NCBI RefSeq assembly: GCF_035975855.1
Contig: NZ_CP109055.1
Span: 9,362,001-9,426,000, forward strand
Source: Streptomyces sp. NBC_01304
GTDB taxonomy: Bacteria > Actinomycetota > Actinomycetes > Streptomycetales > Streptomycetaceae
Reading direction: 5' to 3'
DNA: 64,000 nucleotides
The notes beneath the pieces were generated by a model. That model saw only the letters and a list, made by a program, of their open reading frames with translations, had not been told where the DNA came from and ran no database searches. The translations under genes were made by a program, and so were the position numbers. This document shows positions 57,201-64,000 of the stretch, piece after piece. Positions within the stretch are counted from its first letter, which is position 1, and each line of letters begins with the position of its first letter.

Positions 57201-57755
57201 CGGAGCAACCGGCTCGGCCGGCTCCTCTGAAACCTCTTCCTTTGCGTCCGCATCGTCGCTCGCAGCGCTGTCTGCGTCCTCGGCGTCGCCGCTCTTGACT
57301 GCCTGCTCCGCCTTGGCCTTGGCGTCGTCCGCACTCTTGGCGTCGGCACCCTTGGCCTTGTCGTCCTTGGCCTTGCCGTCCTTTGCGGGGTCGGCAGCCG
57401 GAGTCGGCGCCTCCACCTGCTGGACGGTCACGGGCAGGCCGCCGACGGTGAGCTTCTGAGCCCCGCTCTTGCCGCTGCGGGTCTTGGGCTGCTCGAGTTC
57501 GGCCGCCTTCTTCTCCGCCTTGGGCCAGGTGACATCCGGCGCCTGCTTCCAGGACTTGCCCGGCACATCGTCCTTGACATCCGACTTCTTCGTCGGGACA
57601 GGCTTGCCGTCGACCAGCTTCTCATCCTGCGTATCCCGCAGGTTGAACGCCTTCTTCGCGGCCAACGCGACCGGCTCAAAGGCGGCCACCATGAAGAACG
57701 TACACACCGCGACAGCAACAGCGCGTATCCAGCGACGCCTTGCTATGCGGGACAT
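51294..57755 (-). CDS. RHS giant 3: secreted YD-repeat protein with Lys/Val-repeat and Gly/Ala-rich tip
   Basis: 2153 aa from ATG 57755 (MSRIARRRWIRAVAVAVCTF; ATG 57809 adds 18 residues). Signal peptide, then a low-complexity Lys/Ala/Asp stretch (about 120-200), a beta-rich N-terminal region (SWQYPIETPPTPGELDPELN; LGYSAQSVDGRTA), and a long YD-repeat shell ending ARAYEASTGRFLSVDPIIDH. The tip (about 52092-51297) opens with some 80 residues of KKAVKKVVKKTVKVVKK-type repeat, an amphipathic basic helix, followed by GSLGKISTGLGVVASVVTPF and GGGAGKAVGSTIGKIAGPKI, glycine-zipper-like hydrophobic segments. This is not related in the shell to RHS 1 and 2. A pore-forming or membrane-targeting tip is inferred. 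Membrane proteins follow downstream. Confidence 0.88.
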   Translation of the reverse strand: MSRIARRRWIRAVAVAVCTFFMVAAFEPVALAAKKAFNLRDTQDEKLVDGKPVPTKKSDVKDDVPGKSWKQAPDVTWPKAEKKAAELEQPKTRSGKSGAQKLTVGGLPVTVQQVEAPTPAADPAKDGKAKDDKAKGADAKSADDAKAKAEQAVKSGDAEDADSAASDDADAKEEVSEEPAEPVAPQLSVAVQNRDTTRKAGVEGILFTVTPEKQTRDAGLGKLAVDVDYSAFKHAYGGDWASRLTLVQLPACALNTPDKAECTTGTPVGQFKHDEVKHRLSGEATALAPKGAKTADADASMVFAVRAGASGSGGDYQASSLSPSGSWTAGGSSGDFSWQYPIETPPTPGELDPELNLGYSAQSVDGRTAATNNQPGAVGEGWSLTNGGFIERAYQSCTDVTGSNAPKNSGDMCYASENATMSLDGQSTELVRDDATGVWKPANDDGSKIELLKGADNGDTDGKHWKLTTVDGTQYFFGRNKLPGYTDGKEQTNSTLNVPLYGKDAGKKHAWRWQLDHVIDANDNAMVFYYGKETNHYGALLKPAKVAYDRAGYLKRIEYGHRAGSEYTAKAPARVNVTSAERCIPSADFDCSESKFTEANAKRWPDVPFDQYCAPTAKDCAGKHSPTFWSTKRTVKIATDVLDAGAYKPVDTWDFRHDYPHSGDGTQSALWLSGITRTGHTGGSAQKMPEIAFSGQQLANRVDGDEGIAPFVRYRINAINNETGGVIGIGYSERMCSVTAKKLPTADDSNGMRCYPVNWFPSGQPEGPDGKPKPYKDYFHKYVVTEVIENDLVAGSPAEITKYEYVGDAAWHYDTAEFTKANQRTWGNWRGYERVKTRSGQGSDKKSLSEEVFFRGMHGDKLANGSTRSVQIADSEGNKVTDHDQLAGKARETKEYNGDGGALIETTSHTPWHKGATATRKRPGTTDLTSFQVNEGTERNRTLGEGGKWRASQTESKYDEYNLLTEVNKQGDGVPTACTRTEYARNGAKHLMDLTSRQETVSVACGASVERPKHVISDERTVYDNKTFRAAPDKGDPTRVEELTGYSGATPQYKVAAIEKFDSFGRTVEKTDGLGETTKTEYSPATGQIPTKVTTVNPLGHTQTTEHEPGRDNPVKDTDADGKVTDLAYDPMGRLTKVFLPGQDKAKPNTEYTYLIRKDGPSAVTTKTLQDDGSYTVLNELYDGLLRPRQTQETRADLGQTSSARAGRVVTETVYDSRGLVVKESGPYLNGTNPNTELLATPDNQVIRQTVNEYDGAGRATAQILYSLGTEVSRSKVEHNGDRTTEIPPTGGTVSTKITDVLGQVVELRQYKGREATGEFDATKYEYNAGGELAKVIGPDGATWTYEYDERGRKVKDSDPDRGVTTYAYDDNDQIVGVTDARGETLAYAHDKLGRKTAMHKGSLDGEKLAEWSYDSLAKGEPTKSTRFIDGQAYTTEVTGYDDQGRPTGSQISVPGKEGKLAGSYGFGTEYTATGELASQQLPEAGGLPSEKLTYSYGKTGQLTGLKGETSYLSSMKYTPFGELQQYQQGTSGQRIVRTNTYDDATRWLKKSYTDRDAPDGAEPSLSAVDYSHDLAGNVTKISDLQDATTRDTQCFRHDYLQRMTDAWTTSGEACSGPTGASGPQPYWKSYAYDKSGSRLSETDHLAEGGPHTRKYEYPDDKSKHPHALTEVSAKAGQTAPDTYEYDATGNTTRRNADGIDQKLEWDAEGNLTKVTENGRVTEYVYDAEGERLLRKTPEGTTLYLGGTEVLLEQTTQKLSGTRYYHHGENAVAQRDSEGDVQFLAADHHGTAFLAIGAIGAMGVTRRSLDPFGADRNGASVNWPGGKGFVGGTIDASTGLTQLGARAYEASTGRFLSVDPIIDHQKPQQLHGYAYSNNNPATFTDPDGLFFKKLFKKAKKAVKKVVKKTVKVVKKTVKKVVKEAKKVAKKVVKDVKKAVAVAKKVVKKAVTKSIKAVAKVAKKTVKAAKNVARAVGKKTGQAFSSAKKAASGAKNWVTSGDWKKTAASAAGSLGKISTGLGVVASVVTPFAPQLGAALGAASLATGVASAGLYAATGDWKSAGTAAAGAALAVAGGGAGKAVGSTIGKIAGPKIGNAVAGGVLGAMPAKGAGRAFVGMTGKSYSAASQNMVSGAGKIAAATPANVWGITTTDW

Positions 57756-58066
57756 TTTCGGACTCGAGCCGCGGAACAACCGCTGCCGGCGCCAGGGCGA
57801 CGAACGCACACCAGCTCCCTATCAGTTTGCAGACAGAAACAGTCGACCCAAAACGGGCCGTCAAGGGAGCGTAAAGAAGGTAAAAGGAAAGTAATGAGGT
57901 CGAAGGTCCCGACCCGGACAGGGCTTCAGTAACGAATGAGTGCGCGTTATGCCCGAAAATCGCAGCTTCTGGAGGCATTTAGCGGTTAGCTACAGGGCGT
58001 CAGATATCGATTAGGTGACGGCCGGACGCATGCGTACTGGCTCTCGCCCATGACCGAGGGACGGCT
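57756..58066. promoter_or_regulatory. divergent intergenic region
   Basis: 311 bp between two oppositely transcribed secreted-protein genes, so it must hold at least two promoters. GAGGGA precedes the ATG at 58067. No clear operator or -10/-35 pair was found. Confidence 0.4.
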
Positions 58067-61000
58067 ATGCCATCCACCGTCAGACCACCGAACCCTCGCG
58101 ACAGCCGACCGCTCCTGAGAGCCATCGCACTGGCCACCGCGGCCAGCCTCGGAGTTGCCTCACTATCCGCTGAGGCATTGGCCGATCAGACGCCACACCC
58201 CCCGGAACCCCGCGGCCAGGCGGCCGTCTCCGCCGAGACGACGGCCCTGGCGAAGGCCCGCGCCAGCGGACGCCGGGTCGAGGTGCTCAAGGAGCGGACC
58301 GAAACGTCGCAGGTGTTCGCCAACCCGTCCGGCACTTTCACGCATGAGCAGTACTCGCTGCCGGTGCGCGTCCGTAAGGCCGGCCGCTGGGTCCCCATCG
58401 ACACCGATCTGGCCAAGCGGGCGGACGGCACCGTCGGCCCCAAGGCAGTGCCCGGCGCCATGGCCTTTTCCGGCGGCGGTAGTGCACCGGTGCTGCAACT
58501 CGGCTCAGGCGATGAAAAGCTGACCCTTCGGTGGCCGGCCCCGCTGCCCGAGCCTCAGCTCGAAGGTGACACGGCGACGTACCGAGATGTCCTGCCGGAC
58601 GTGGACCTGAAGATCCGTGCTGGCGTGTCCGGGGCGTCCCAGGTACTGGTCGTGCATACCCCGCAGGCAGCGCAGGACCCCGCCCTCGACCGGCTGCGAT
58701 TCGCCATGGACACCGGCATCCTTGATGTCACCAAGGACGCCCAGGGCAACCTCGGTATCACCGATGCGCAAGGCAACCAGGTGTTCGCCGCCCCGGCGCC
58801 CCGCATGTGGGACTCCTCCGGCCCGGACAGCCCCCGCGCCCAGAACGGTGGCGCACCGACAACATCGCCCAACGACGTCGAATCGGCGAAGGCGTTCTCC
58901 CCAGACGACAGTGCCACCCACGCCACCATGGGCACCCGCCTCACCGAGGACGCCCTGGAGATCACCCCGGATCAGGGGATGCTGCACTCCCCGAAGACCG
59001 ACTTCCCGGTCTTCATCGACCCCTGGTGGTCAGGCGGACGACAGCACTGGGCCCGCGTCGACAAGCGGTTCCCGACCACGACGTACTGGGACAAAAACGA
59101 GTCCGACTCCATGGGGCTCAAGAACATCATGCGCATTGGGCATGAGAACGAGACCGGAGGCACCAGCCGCGGCTTCTGGCAGATGGACGCCAAGGGCCTG
59201 CACGGCAAGACCGTCATCAAGTCGACCTACCGCATCGACCTGAAGTACTCATGGTCGTGCAGCGCACGACCGGTCGAACTGTGGTGGACCAACGCGATTG
59301 CCTCCACCACCACCTGGAACAAGCAGCCCACCTGGCGCCAGAAGCTCGGCAGCATCAACACCGCCAAGGGCTGGAGCAGCAAGGACTGTCCGGCCGGTGG
59401 CATCGAATACAACATCACCGACTTTGTCCGCGACCACGTCGTCAAGGAGAAGTGGAACACCGTCACCTTCGGCATGCGCTCCACCAGCGAGACCGACGTC
59501 TACGGCTGGAAGAAGTTCGACAACAATCCGGCCTTCAGCACCGAATACACCACACCCCCCAACGTTCCCACGGACATGGCCACCGATCCGGCCATGCCCT
59601 GCACCACCAAGGCGCCCTACGCCGTGCTGGGCAAGGCGACCGGGGTCACGCTGAAGGCGAAGGTAAGCGATCCCGACGGCGGCAAGGTCACGGGTCGCTT
59701 CCAGATGCACCGCAACAGCGACAACGTCCTCATCGTCAACCAGCCCATCGAGGTGACCAGCGGCTCGATCGCCTCCCATCACGTCCCGGCCGCGACCATC
59801 CCGGATGGCAGCTATCGCTGGGCGGTGCGTGCCGAGGACGGACATGCCGTTTCGGCCTTCACGGTCTCCTGCTACTTCACTGTCGACACCACCGCGCCGA
59901 AGAAGCCCCAACTGACGCAGGACAAGAAGCTCCACCAGATGGCGTTCACCCCGGACGGGGACAAGGATGTCGTCGCCTACCGCTACGGGTTCGACCAGGA
60001 CCAGCCCACCATGCGTACCAACGCCGAACCCGACGGCACCCTGAAGGTCGCCATTCCGGCCGATCTCGAGGACACCTTCCGGCACACGCTGAAGGTGTAC
60101 GCGATCGATGGAGCCGGGAACCAGTCGCCCGTCTCGGAACTGAGCTTCGTCTTCGACAACAACAAGATCGCGCCCGGGCTCTCCTACACGGCCCGGCACA
60201 TCGAAGCCGAGAGCCTGCTGCCCGCCAAGAACGCCAGCGCCACCGTCCGCAAGCAGGTCAACAGTTGCTGCGGTGTGAGCTGGTCCGGCGGCGCCCAGGT
60301 GCTCTTCGACAACCACACGACGGGTGGCAAGTACACCCTGGACTTCGACGTACCAGCCACCGGCCGCTACGGCATCGCTGTCCGGGACACTGTCGCCCCC
60401 GCCTACGGAATCGTCTCGTACGCTGTCGACGGCAAGAAGGTCGGCAGCAACCTGGACGAGTACGGCACCAAGGTCGCCCCGCGCGCCCTCACCCAGCTCG
60501 GAGCCCTGGACCTCGCACCCGGCAACCACAGCCTGACCATGACGGTCGTGGGCAAGAACGCCTCCTCCGCCAGCTACCAGGCCGGCATCGACTACATCCA
60601 GCTCACCCCACAGCTAGACCCGGAGGCCGAGCATCTGACTCTTGCCCCCGACCACACAGCACCCGTCCACCGGCAGCAGGACCACCCCGGAATGCACTGG
60701 TCCGCCGGCGCCCAATCCCGCTTCGACGCGACCAAGAACGGCGACCACTTCACCCTCAAGTTCGATGTCCCCGAGGACGGCTGGTACTCCCTGGGCACTC
60801 AGCAGACGGTCGCCGCCGACTACGGCACCGTCTCCTACAAGCTCGACGGTTCCGAGGTCGGCGAGAGGTTCGACGGGTACAGCGCCGTCACCACGACCAA
60901 GCCTGTCGCCCTGGACGTCCATGAACTCACCAAGGGCACCCACTCTCTGACCTTCACGATCAGCGGCAAGAACGCCGCATCCAGCGGCCACAAAGCCGGC

Positions 61001-61465
61001 GTCGACATCGTCAAGGTACTGCCCGAGCTGGGCACGTACGAGTCCGAACTCACCGCGGTCAAGTCTCCCGTCGACGCCCCCATGCAGTACAACTGCTGCG
61101 GCGTCGCCTGGTCCGGCGACCACCAGTCAGTAGTCCGGCACATCCAGATCGGGAACGAGGTCGACTACGCCTTCACCGTTCCCATGGACGCTACGTACTC
61201 ATTCAACGCGGTCACGACCCGCGCGCCCGAGTTCGGAGGCGTCACCTACGCAATCGACGGCAAGACCGTCGGCGCACGCTTCGACGCCTACGGCCCCAAG
61301 GTGACCACCGCACCCGTCAACCTCGGAGCCCACGAACTCACGGCCGGAATGCACACCCTCACCGTCAAGATGACCGACACCCACCACCCCGCCGCCTGGC
61401 ACGGCTTCGGGGTAGACGCACTGCACATCTACACACCTGACGACTTCAAGACCGTCAGGCACTAA
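58067..61465 (+). CDS. secreted DNRLRE protein with three tandem beta-sandwich (CBM-like) modules
   Basis: 1132 aa. Signal peptide (LLRAIALATAASLGVASLSA). The shared N-terminal module (GRRVEVLKERTETSQVFANP; DVLPDVDLKIRAGVSGASQV) and a DNRLRE domain at about 330-500 follow, then fibronectin-like parts (510-690). Three repeats of about 130 residues close the protein (about 711-848, 854-984, 988-1124), each with EAE/ESE, (N)CCGVxWSGxxQ or GMHWSAGAQ, YxxxYxxxG-type DYGTVSYKLDGSEVG, and HxLTxxxHxLTxT. They resemble CBM6/35-type or bacterial adhesion modules. No RHS shell or short tip is present, so it may be a surface-binding relative of the toxins. A 17-bp hairpin terminator follows. Confidence 0.82.
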   Translation: MPSTVRPPNPRDSRPLLRAIALATAASLGVASLSAEALADQTPHPPEPRGQAAVSAETTALAKARASGRRVEVLKERTETSQVFANPSGTFTHEQYSLPVRVRKAGRWVPIDTDLAKRADGTVGPKAVPGAMAFSGGGSAPVLQLGSGDEKLTLRWPAPLPEPQLEGDTATYRDVLPDVDLKIRAGVSGASQVLVVHTPQAAQDPALDRLRFAMDTGILDVTKDAQGNLGITDAQGNQVFAAPAPRMWDSSGPDSPRAQNGGAPTTSPNDVESAKAFSPDDSATHATMGTRLTEDALEITPDQGMLHSPKTDFPVFIDPWWSGGRQHWARVDKRFPTTTYWDKNESDSMGLKNIMRIGHENETGGTSRGFWQMDAKGLHGKTVIKSTYRIDLKYSWSCSARPVELWWTNAIASTTTWNKQPTWRQKLGSINTAKGWSSKDCPAGGIEYNITDFVRDHVVKEKWNTVTFGMRSTSETDVYGWKKFDNNPAFSTEYTTPPNVPTDMATDPAMPCTTKAPYAVLGKATGVTLKAKVSDPDGGKVTGRFQMHRNSDNVLIVNQPIEVTSGSIASHHVPAATIPDGSYRWAVRAEDGHAVSAFTVSCYFTVDTTAPKKPQLTQDKKLHQMAFTPDGDKDVVAYRYGFDQDQPTMRTNAEPDGTLKVAIPADLEDTFRHTLKVYAIDGAGNQSPVSELSFVFDNNKIAPGLSYTARHIEAESLLPAKNASATVRKQVNSCCGVSWSGGAQVLFDNHTTGGKYTLDFDVPATGRYGIAVRDTVAPAYGIVSYAVDGKKVGSNLDEYGTKVAPRALTQLGALDLAPGNHSLTMTVVGKNASSASYQAGIDYIQLTPQLDPEAEHLTLAPDHTAPVHRQQDHPGMHWSAGAQSRFDATKNGDHFTLKFDVPEDGWYSLGTQQTVAADYGTVSYKLDGSEVGERFDGYSAVTTTKPVALDVHELTKGTHSLTFTISGKNAASSGHKAGVDIVKVLPELGTYESELTAVKSPVDAPMQYNCCGVAWSGDHQSVVRHIQIGNEVDYAFTVPMDATYSFNAVTTRAPEFGGVTYAIDGKTVGARFDAYGPKVTTAPVNLGAHELTAGMHTLTVKMTDTHHPAAWHGFGVDALHIYTPDDFKTVRH

Positions 61466-61475
61466 GCACCATCGA

Positions 61476-61513
61476 TGCCCCTGGCCACACCCTTACGGGT
61501 GTGGCCAGGGGCA
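61476..61513 (+). terminator. rho-independent-type terminator
   Basis: TGCCCCTGGCCACACCC pairs perfectly with GGGTGTGGCCAGGGGCA around a TTAC loop, 11 bases after the stop of the 1132-aa gene. It also closes the convergent small gene at 61518. Confidence 0.9.
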
Positions 61514-61517
61514 CTTC

Positions 61518-61772
61518 TTAGCCGTCGCCGACAACGGCCGTTCGCGCTCCCCCGGTCCAGCCTGGGACGCCTACTTCCGCTTCCGGCGGCTGCTGATTAG
61601 CGCCATACAACGAGCACCCGCAGACGGCCGGTCCCGCCTCCAGTATCTCCCACGCCTGCGTGCTGGTCGCTGTTCGGTCGACATCGGTCACGTCCACCCA
61701 CAGGGCCCCGTCGCCATCGGCGACCAAAGCCTGCAGGCATCGCAGCGCGGCGGGGGAGAGTCCGTGGCTCAC
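61518..61772 (-). CDS. small conserved hypothetical protein
   Basis: 84 aa from GTG 61772, with GAGGAGG six bases upstream; the ATG at 61802 has no such site. SPAALRCLQALVADGDGALW, VDVTDVDRTATSTQAWEILE, CGCSLYGANQQPPEAEV. It looks like a compact alpha/beta unit with a Cys pair, and similar short proteins seem common in Streptomyces, but no function is known. Confidence 0.6.
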   Translation of the reverse strand: MSHGLSPAALRCLQALVADGDGALWVDVTDVDRTATSTQAWEILEAGPAVCGCSLYGANQQPPEAEVGVPGWTGGARTAVVGDG

Positions 61773-62151
61773 AGTGGCCTCCTCGGAATTGGGAAGGGGC
61801 ACTTACCGGTGCCACCCGTCGAGCGACACCTCTGGTCCGCGACCATTGAGGTAGTGCTGTCAACTGTCTTCACAGGTCAGCAAGTTGGGCGCCTGTAAGG
61901 CATGTATGAGTGAGACCTGCGCGGCGGCTACCGTGGAGGTGCTCGATCGTCGTGGCGAGAACGGGGAGGGGCAGCCGGGCTCTCACGGACCCGACTGAAT
62001 CTGTCCGGCCTGCTGACATCGAAGAGCCGGCCTGGGGCGCGTACAACGAGGGCCGGCCCGCCTGCAACTGACCACGGACGGACGGCCCACCCGGCCATCA
62101 CCACTGCCCGTGCCTGGAAGAAACACCCCCAATCCCGCCCGATGCCCGTGA
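61773..62151. other. intergenic stretch
   Basis: Nothing convincing on either strand. Upstream region of the 61518 gene and downstream region of the lectin locus. Confidence 0.4.
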
Positions 62152-62341
62152 TCAGAATTCACGCGGTGGATCGAGGCTGAGCTCCGACTGGAGGTCGGGT
62201 CGATCTTTAGAGCCGAGCAGTTGAATTAGCGCGATCGCGATCGGAAGAATCAACGTTGTCGCACTGCGCGCGAGCAGGGCAACGGCACCGGCCGGGCCGG
62301 CCCCCACCACGGCAAGATCGAACTTACCCTCGTCGGCCATG
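62152..62341 (-). CDS. very small membrane protein, candidate immunity protein of the lectin protein
   Basis: 62 aa from ATG 62341 (GAGG just upstream), starting 45 bp after the stop of the lectin gene. KFDLAVVGAGPAGAVALLAR then SATTLILPIAIALIQLLG: one or two helices, and a polar tail. The VVGAGPAGA string imitates a dinucleotide-binding motif but the rest of that fold is absent. Immunity role from position only. Confidence 0.45.
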
Positions 62342-62386
62342 CACCTCAGCATTCCGGCGAGGACCGTGCGTGCTCCAGGAGAGAAA

Positions 62387-64000
62387 TCAGGTCCATGGGT
62401 CGCAACCAGCGATAATGCCACCGATCGCTGCACCGATCACGGCGCCGGCCTGTCCGTCAGCGGACGCCCACCAGGGTGCGTTTGGAGCCCACTCGATCTT
62501 GTCTGTTGTGTTGGTCAGTGCTTCGAGCCAGGCCCGCTGCTTGTCGCTCAAGTTGGCCGCGATGATGCTCCAGTCGAATCCGGGGTGGACCGCGCTGGCA
62601 TAGGCTTCGCACTTACCGCCGCGTTGAGGCTTGGGGCCGCCAGCAAGCGGCGAACCATTGATCGTGAAAGCGGTGTAGACATGCTTGTTGGGGCCAAAGG
62701 AGCTTCCCTCGGCGTAGTGGCTCTGCCCTGCAGGCACATGGAATCTGTTGTCGTTCTGGTCTCGGGCGGAGACGGAAACGTTGGCGGTCGTGACGGTGTA
62801 CTTGTTGGAGCCCACGGTCGGAAGATTCCAGTTGATCTTCACCTCCTTGCCGCTGCTACTCCGGTACGTCACCGAACCCTCCGGCCCAGTGAACAGTGTG
62901 TCGGAGCGAACCTGCAAGATGCCGACTTTCCCGGGCTCGATCTCGTCCGGGGCGTCGATATTGACGTGCTCCTTCTCATTGAAGGACTTCCGCACGTAGG
63001 TTTCGGCCGACTCGTTGTAGATGAGCGACTCAAAGGTGCCATCCGCCCCCGGAGCCCCCTCGATCCCCAGTCGCGCGCCGGGTGAGTACTCCCACATCGT
63101 GGGGCGATCCTTGATCATGAACTTCTGGTTGGCTCCGCCGGTCTTAGGCAAGAGTTCGAGCTTGGTTCCGTTGGCCATGCTGTTATCAGGAACGGTGAGC
63201 ACTCTGCCTGTCTGGTCGTTGCTTTCCACGGTATAGGTATCACCCCCAAGGGATGTCAACTTGAATTGACCCCATTCGGAGCAGGTTCCTGCGTAGACAT
63301 CAGAAGCGTTACTGAAATACTTTATGCAGCCGTCATTTTCCTTCGACTTGAACTGCACTCCATTCCCGGTGCGCTCTACCTTCCAGGCCTGATTATCTCC
63401 GCCTGTGGCTTCGAATTGAATTACATTGCGGCTGTCACCGAGAGGGTTCGGCGCCATATCTACGACCTTGCCGCTATGGATAGCCGTCATCGTCAGATTC
63501 TTGCCGAACTCGGGAAGCGAGGGAGTTACATCAATATCGAACTGAAACACATGCTCTTTCCAGTCGGCATCTTTCCTCATCGCCAGGAGGCCGGTGGCAT
63601 CGTTCCATAGCATTAGTGACTCGCTATCACCCCGGGCGACATTTTTGATGCGGAACTTCCCGTCTTTATCATTCGCGATCTTCCATTGCTGCTTGGCGTC
63701 GCCACTGTCGCAAGTAGCGTGGTGCAGCGAGCGGCCAGTGCCATCTAGTTCCTGGTCATAAGTGAGACATCTACCCTCGACCTCGAGCAACACGCTGCCA
63801 CCAGGCGCGGCAAGAGGGGTCCACTGCTGGTTGACGCCGCCATGGCCGGCATGCAGTGCGACTCGATCAGGCATTTTGTCGAGAACTCGCCCGTCCGCAT
63901 TGTGCTTGATTCGGAGCGGCATCCCAATGAAGTCCTGTTGGGTTGCCGCAGGTGAAGCCGACGACTGTGAACTCGATGCCGTAAAGGCCGAGGCCTCACT
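62387..64000 (-). CDS. ricin-type lectin protein with glycine-zipper tail (start beyond the window)
   Basis: At least 537 aa; the frame stays open to the window edge (SEASAFTASSSQSSASPAAT), so the N-terminus, and presumably a signal peptide, is missing. Several QxW beta-trefoil repeats of RICIN domains: VNQQWTPL, DAKQQWKI, GDNQAWKV, ANQKFMI (about residues 30-270 of what is visible). A linker with FFRK-like and Ig-like parts (GSVTYRSSSGKEVKINWNLP) follows, then a C-terminal 100 residues with LSDKQRAWLEALTNTTDKIE and a glycine-zipper hydrophobic end (GQAGAVIGAAIGGIIAGC). It probably binds sugars at a cell surface and places a membrane-active end; toxin role inferred. Confidence 0.75.
   Translation of the reverse strand, partial: SEASAFTASSSQSSASPAATQQDFIGMPLRIKHNADGRVLDKMPDRVALHAGHGGVNQQWTPLAAPGGSVLLEVEGRCLTYDQELDGTGRSLHHATCDSGDAKQQWKIANDKDGKFRIKNVARGDSESLMLWNDATGLLAMRKDADWKEHVFQFDIDVTPSLPEFGKNLTMTAIHSGKVVDMAPNPLGDSRNVIQFEATGGDNQAWKVERTGNGVQFKSKENDGCIKYFSNASDVYAGTCSEWGQFKLTSLGGDTYTVESNDQTGRVLTVPDNSMANGTKLELLPKTGGANQKFMIKDRPTMWEYSPGARLGIEGAPGADGTFESLIYNESAETYVRKSFNEKEHVNIDAPDEIEPGKVGILQVRSDTLFTGPEGSVTYRSSSGKEVKINWNLPTVGSNKYTVTTANVSVSARDQNDNRFHVPAGQSHYAEGSSFGPNKHVYTAFTINGSPLAGGPKPQRGGKCEAYASAVHPGFDWSIIAANLSDKQRAWLEALTNTTDKIEWAPNAPWWASADGQAGAVIGAAIGGIIAGCDPWT

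Noticed and set aside
62152..62341. FAD/NAD-dependent oxidoreductase fragment
   Set aside because: VVGAGPAGA resembles the GxGxxG motif, but the following acidic strand end and helix pattern are missing and the remainder is a membrane segment.

Overview
The window is high-GC actinobacterial DNA, almost certainly Streptomyces. Codon third positions are strongly G/C, GTG starts are common, and the protein families are typical of that genus: DNRLRE/RHS secreted giants, a DUF6584-like protein, an RsbW-like ATP-binding regulator and a ClC channel fragment. Much of it looks like accessory DNA, with at least five transposase remnants or elements, many broken genes, and a metabolic operon set between polymorphic-toxin-like loci.

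Layout. 1-6.6 kb: an ISL3 transposase end, a membrane-anchored phosphodiester-glycosidase-type protein, then an IS630-type and an IS21-type element inserted at or in a small ATP-binding regulator gene. 6.9-10.4 kb: an 894-aa secreted DNRLRE protein with a short cationic, cysteine-bracketed tip, followed by two similar small membrane proteins (candidate immunity). 10.4-13.0 kb: decayed genes (CBM fragment, trypsin fragment) and a DUF6584-like gene. 13.1-20.1 kb: RHS giant 1 and a membrane-anchored downstream protein. 20.2-21.9 kb: an IS110 remnant and a peptidoglycan-binding membrane protein. 22.0-31.0 kb: a divergent sugar/polyol operon. 31.4-41.6 kb: RHS giant 2, a TPR-type downstream protein, an orphan RHS tip, several small membrane or immunity-like genes, a 570-bp duplication, and a tRNA-end/ClC scar. 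41.7-44.5 kb: IS5 remnant, broken hydrolase, and a three-gene coupled set ending in a broken lipoprotein. 44.6-49.2 kb: exported protease, lytic transglycosylase, HhH membrane protein and DsbA-like protein. 49.4-57.8 kb: RHS giant 3 with a Lys/Val-repeat plus Gly/Ala-rich tip, followed by small membrane proteins, two of them paralogues. 58.1-61.5 kb: a DNRLRE protein with three tandem beta-sandwich modules. 62.2-64.0 kb: a ricin-type lectin protein running off the window, with a tiny membrane protein after it.

How the genes fit together. The toxin-like proteins share a plan: signal peptide, conserved N-terminal module, DNRLRE domain and/or RHS repeats, then a variable tip, with a small gene just downstream that is the candidate immunity gene. 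RHS 1 and 2 are close paralogues whose identity stops at the RHS boundary, as expected for tip swapping. The operon at 22-31 kb encodes a DHA-kinase-type kinase (DhaK plus a DhaL-DhaM fusion), TIM-like and RpiB-like isomerases with non-canonical active-site motifs, transketolase, transaldolase, a zinc polyol dehydrogenase and a DeoR regulator. This gene set matches the known tetritol (erythritol/threitol) route: dehydrogenase to erythrulose, kinase, two isomerases to erythrose 4-phosphate, which transaldolase and transketolase consume. No transporter is visible in the window. Functional calls for tips, immunity proteins and the operon substrate are inferences.
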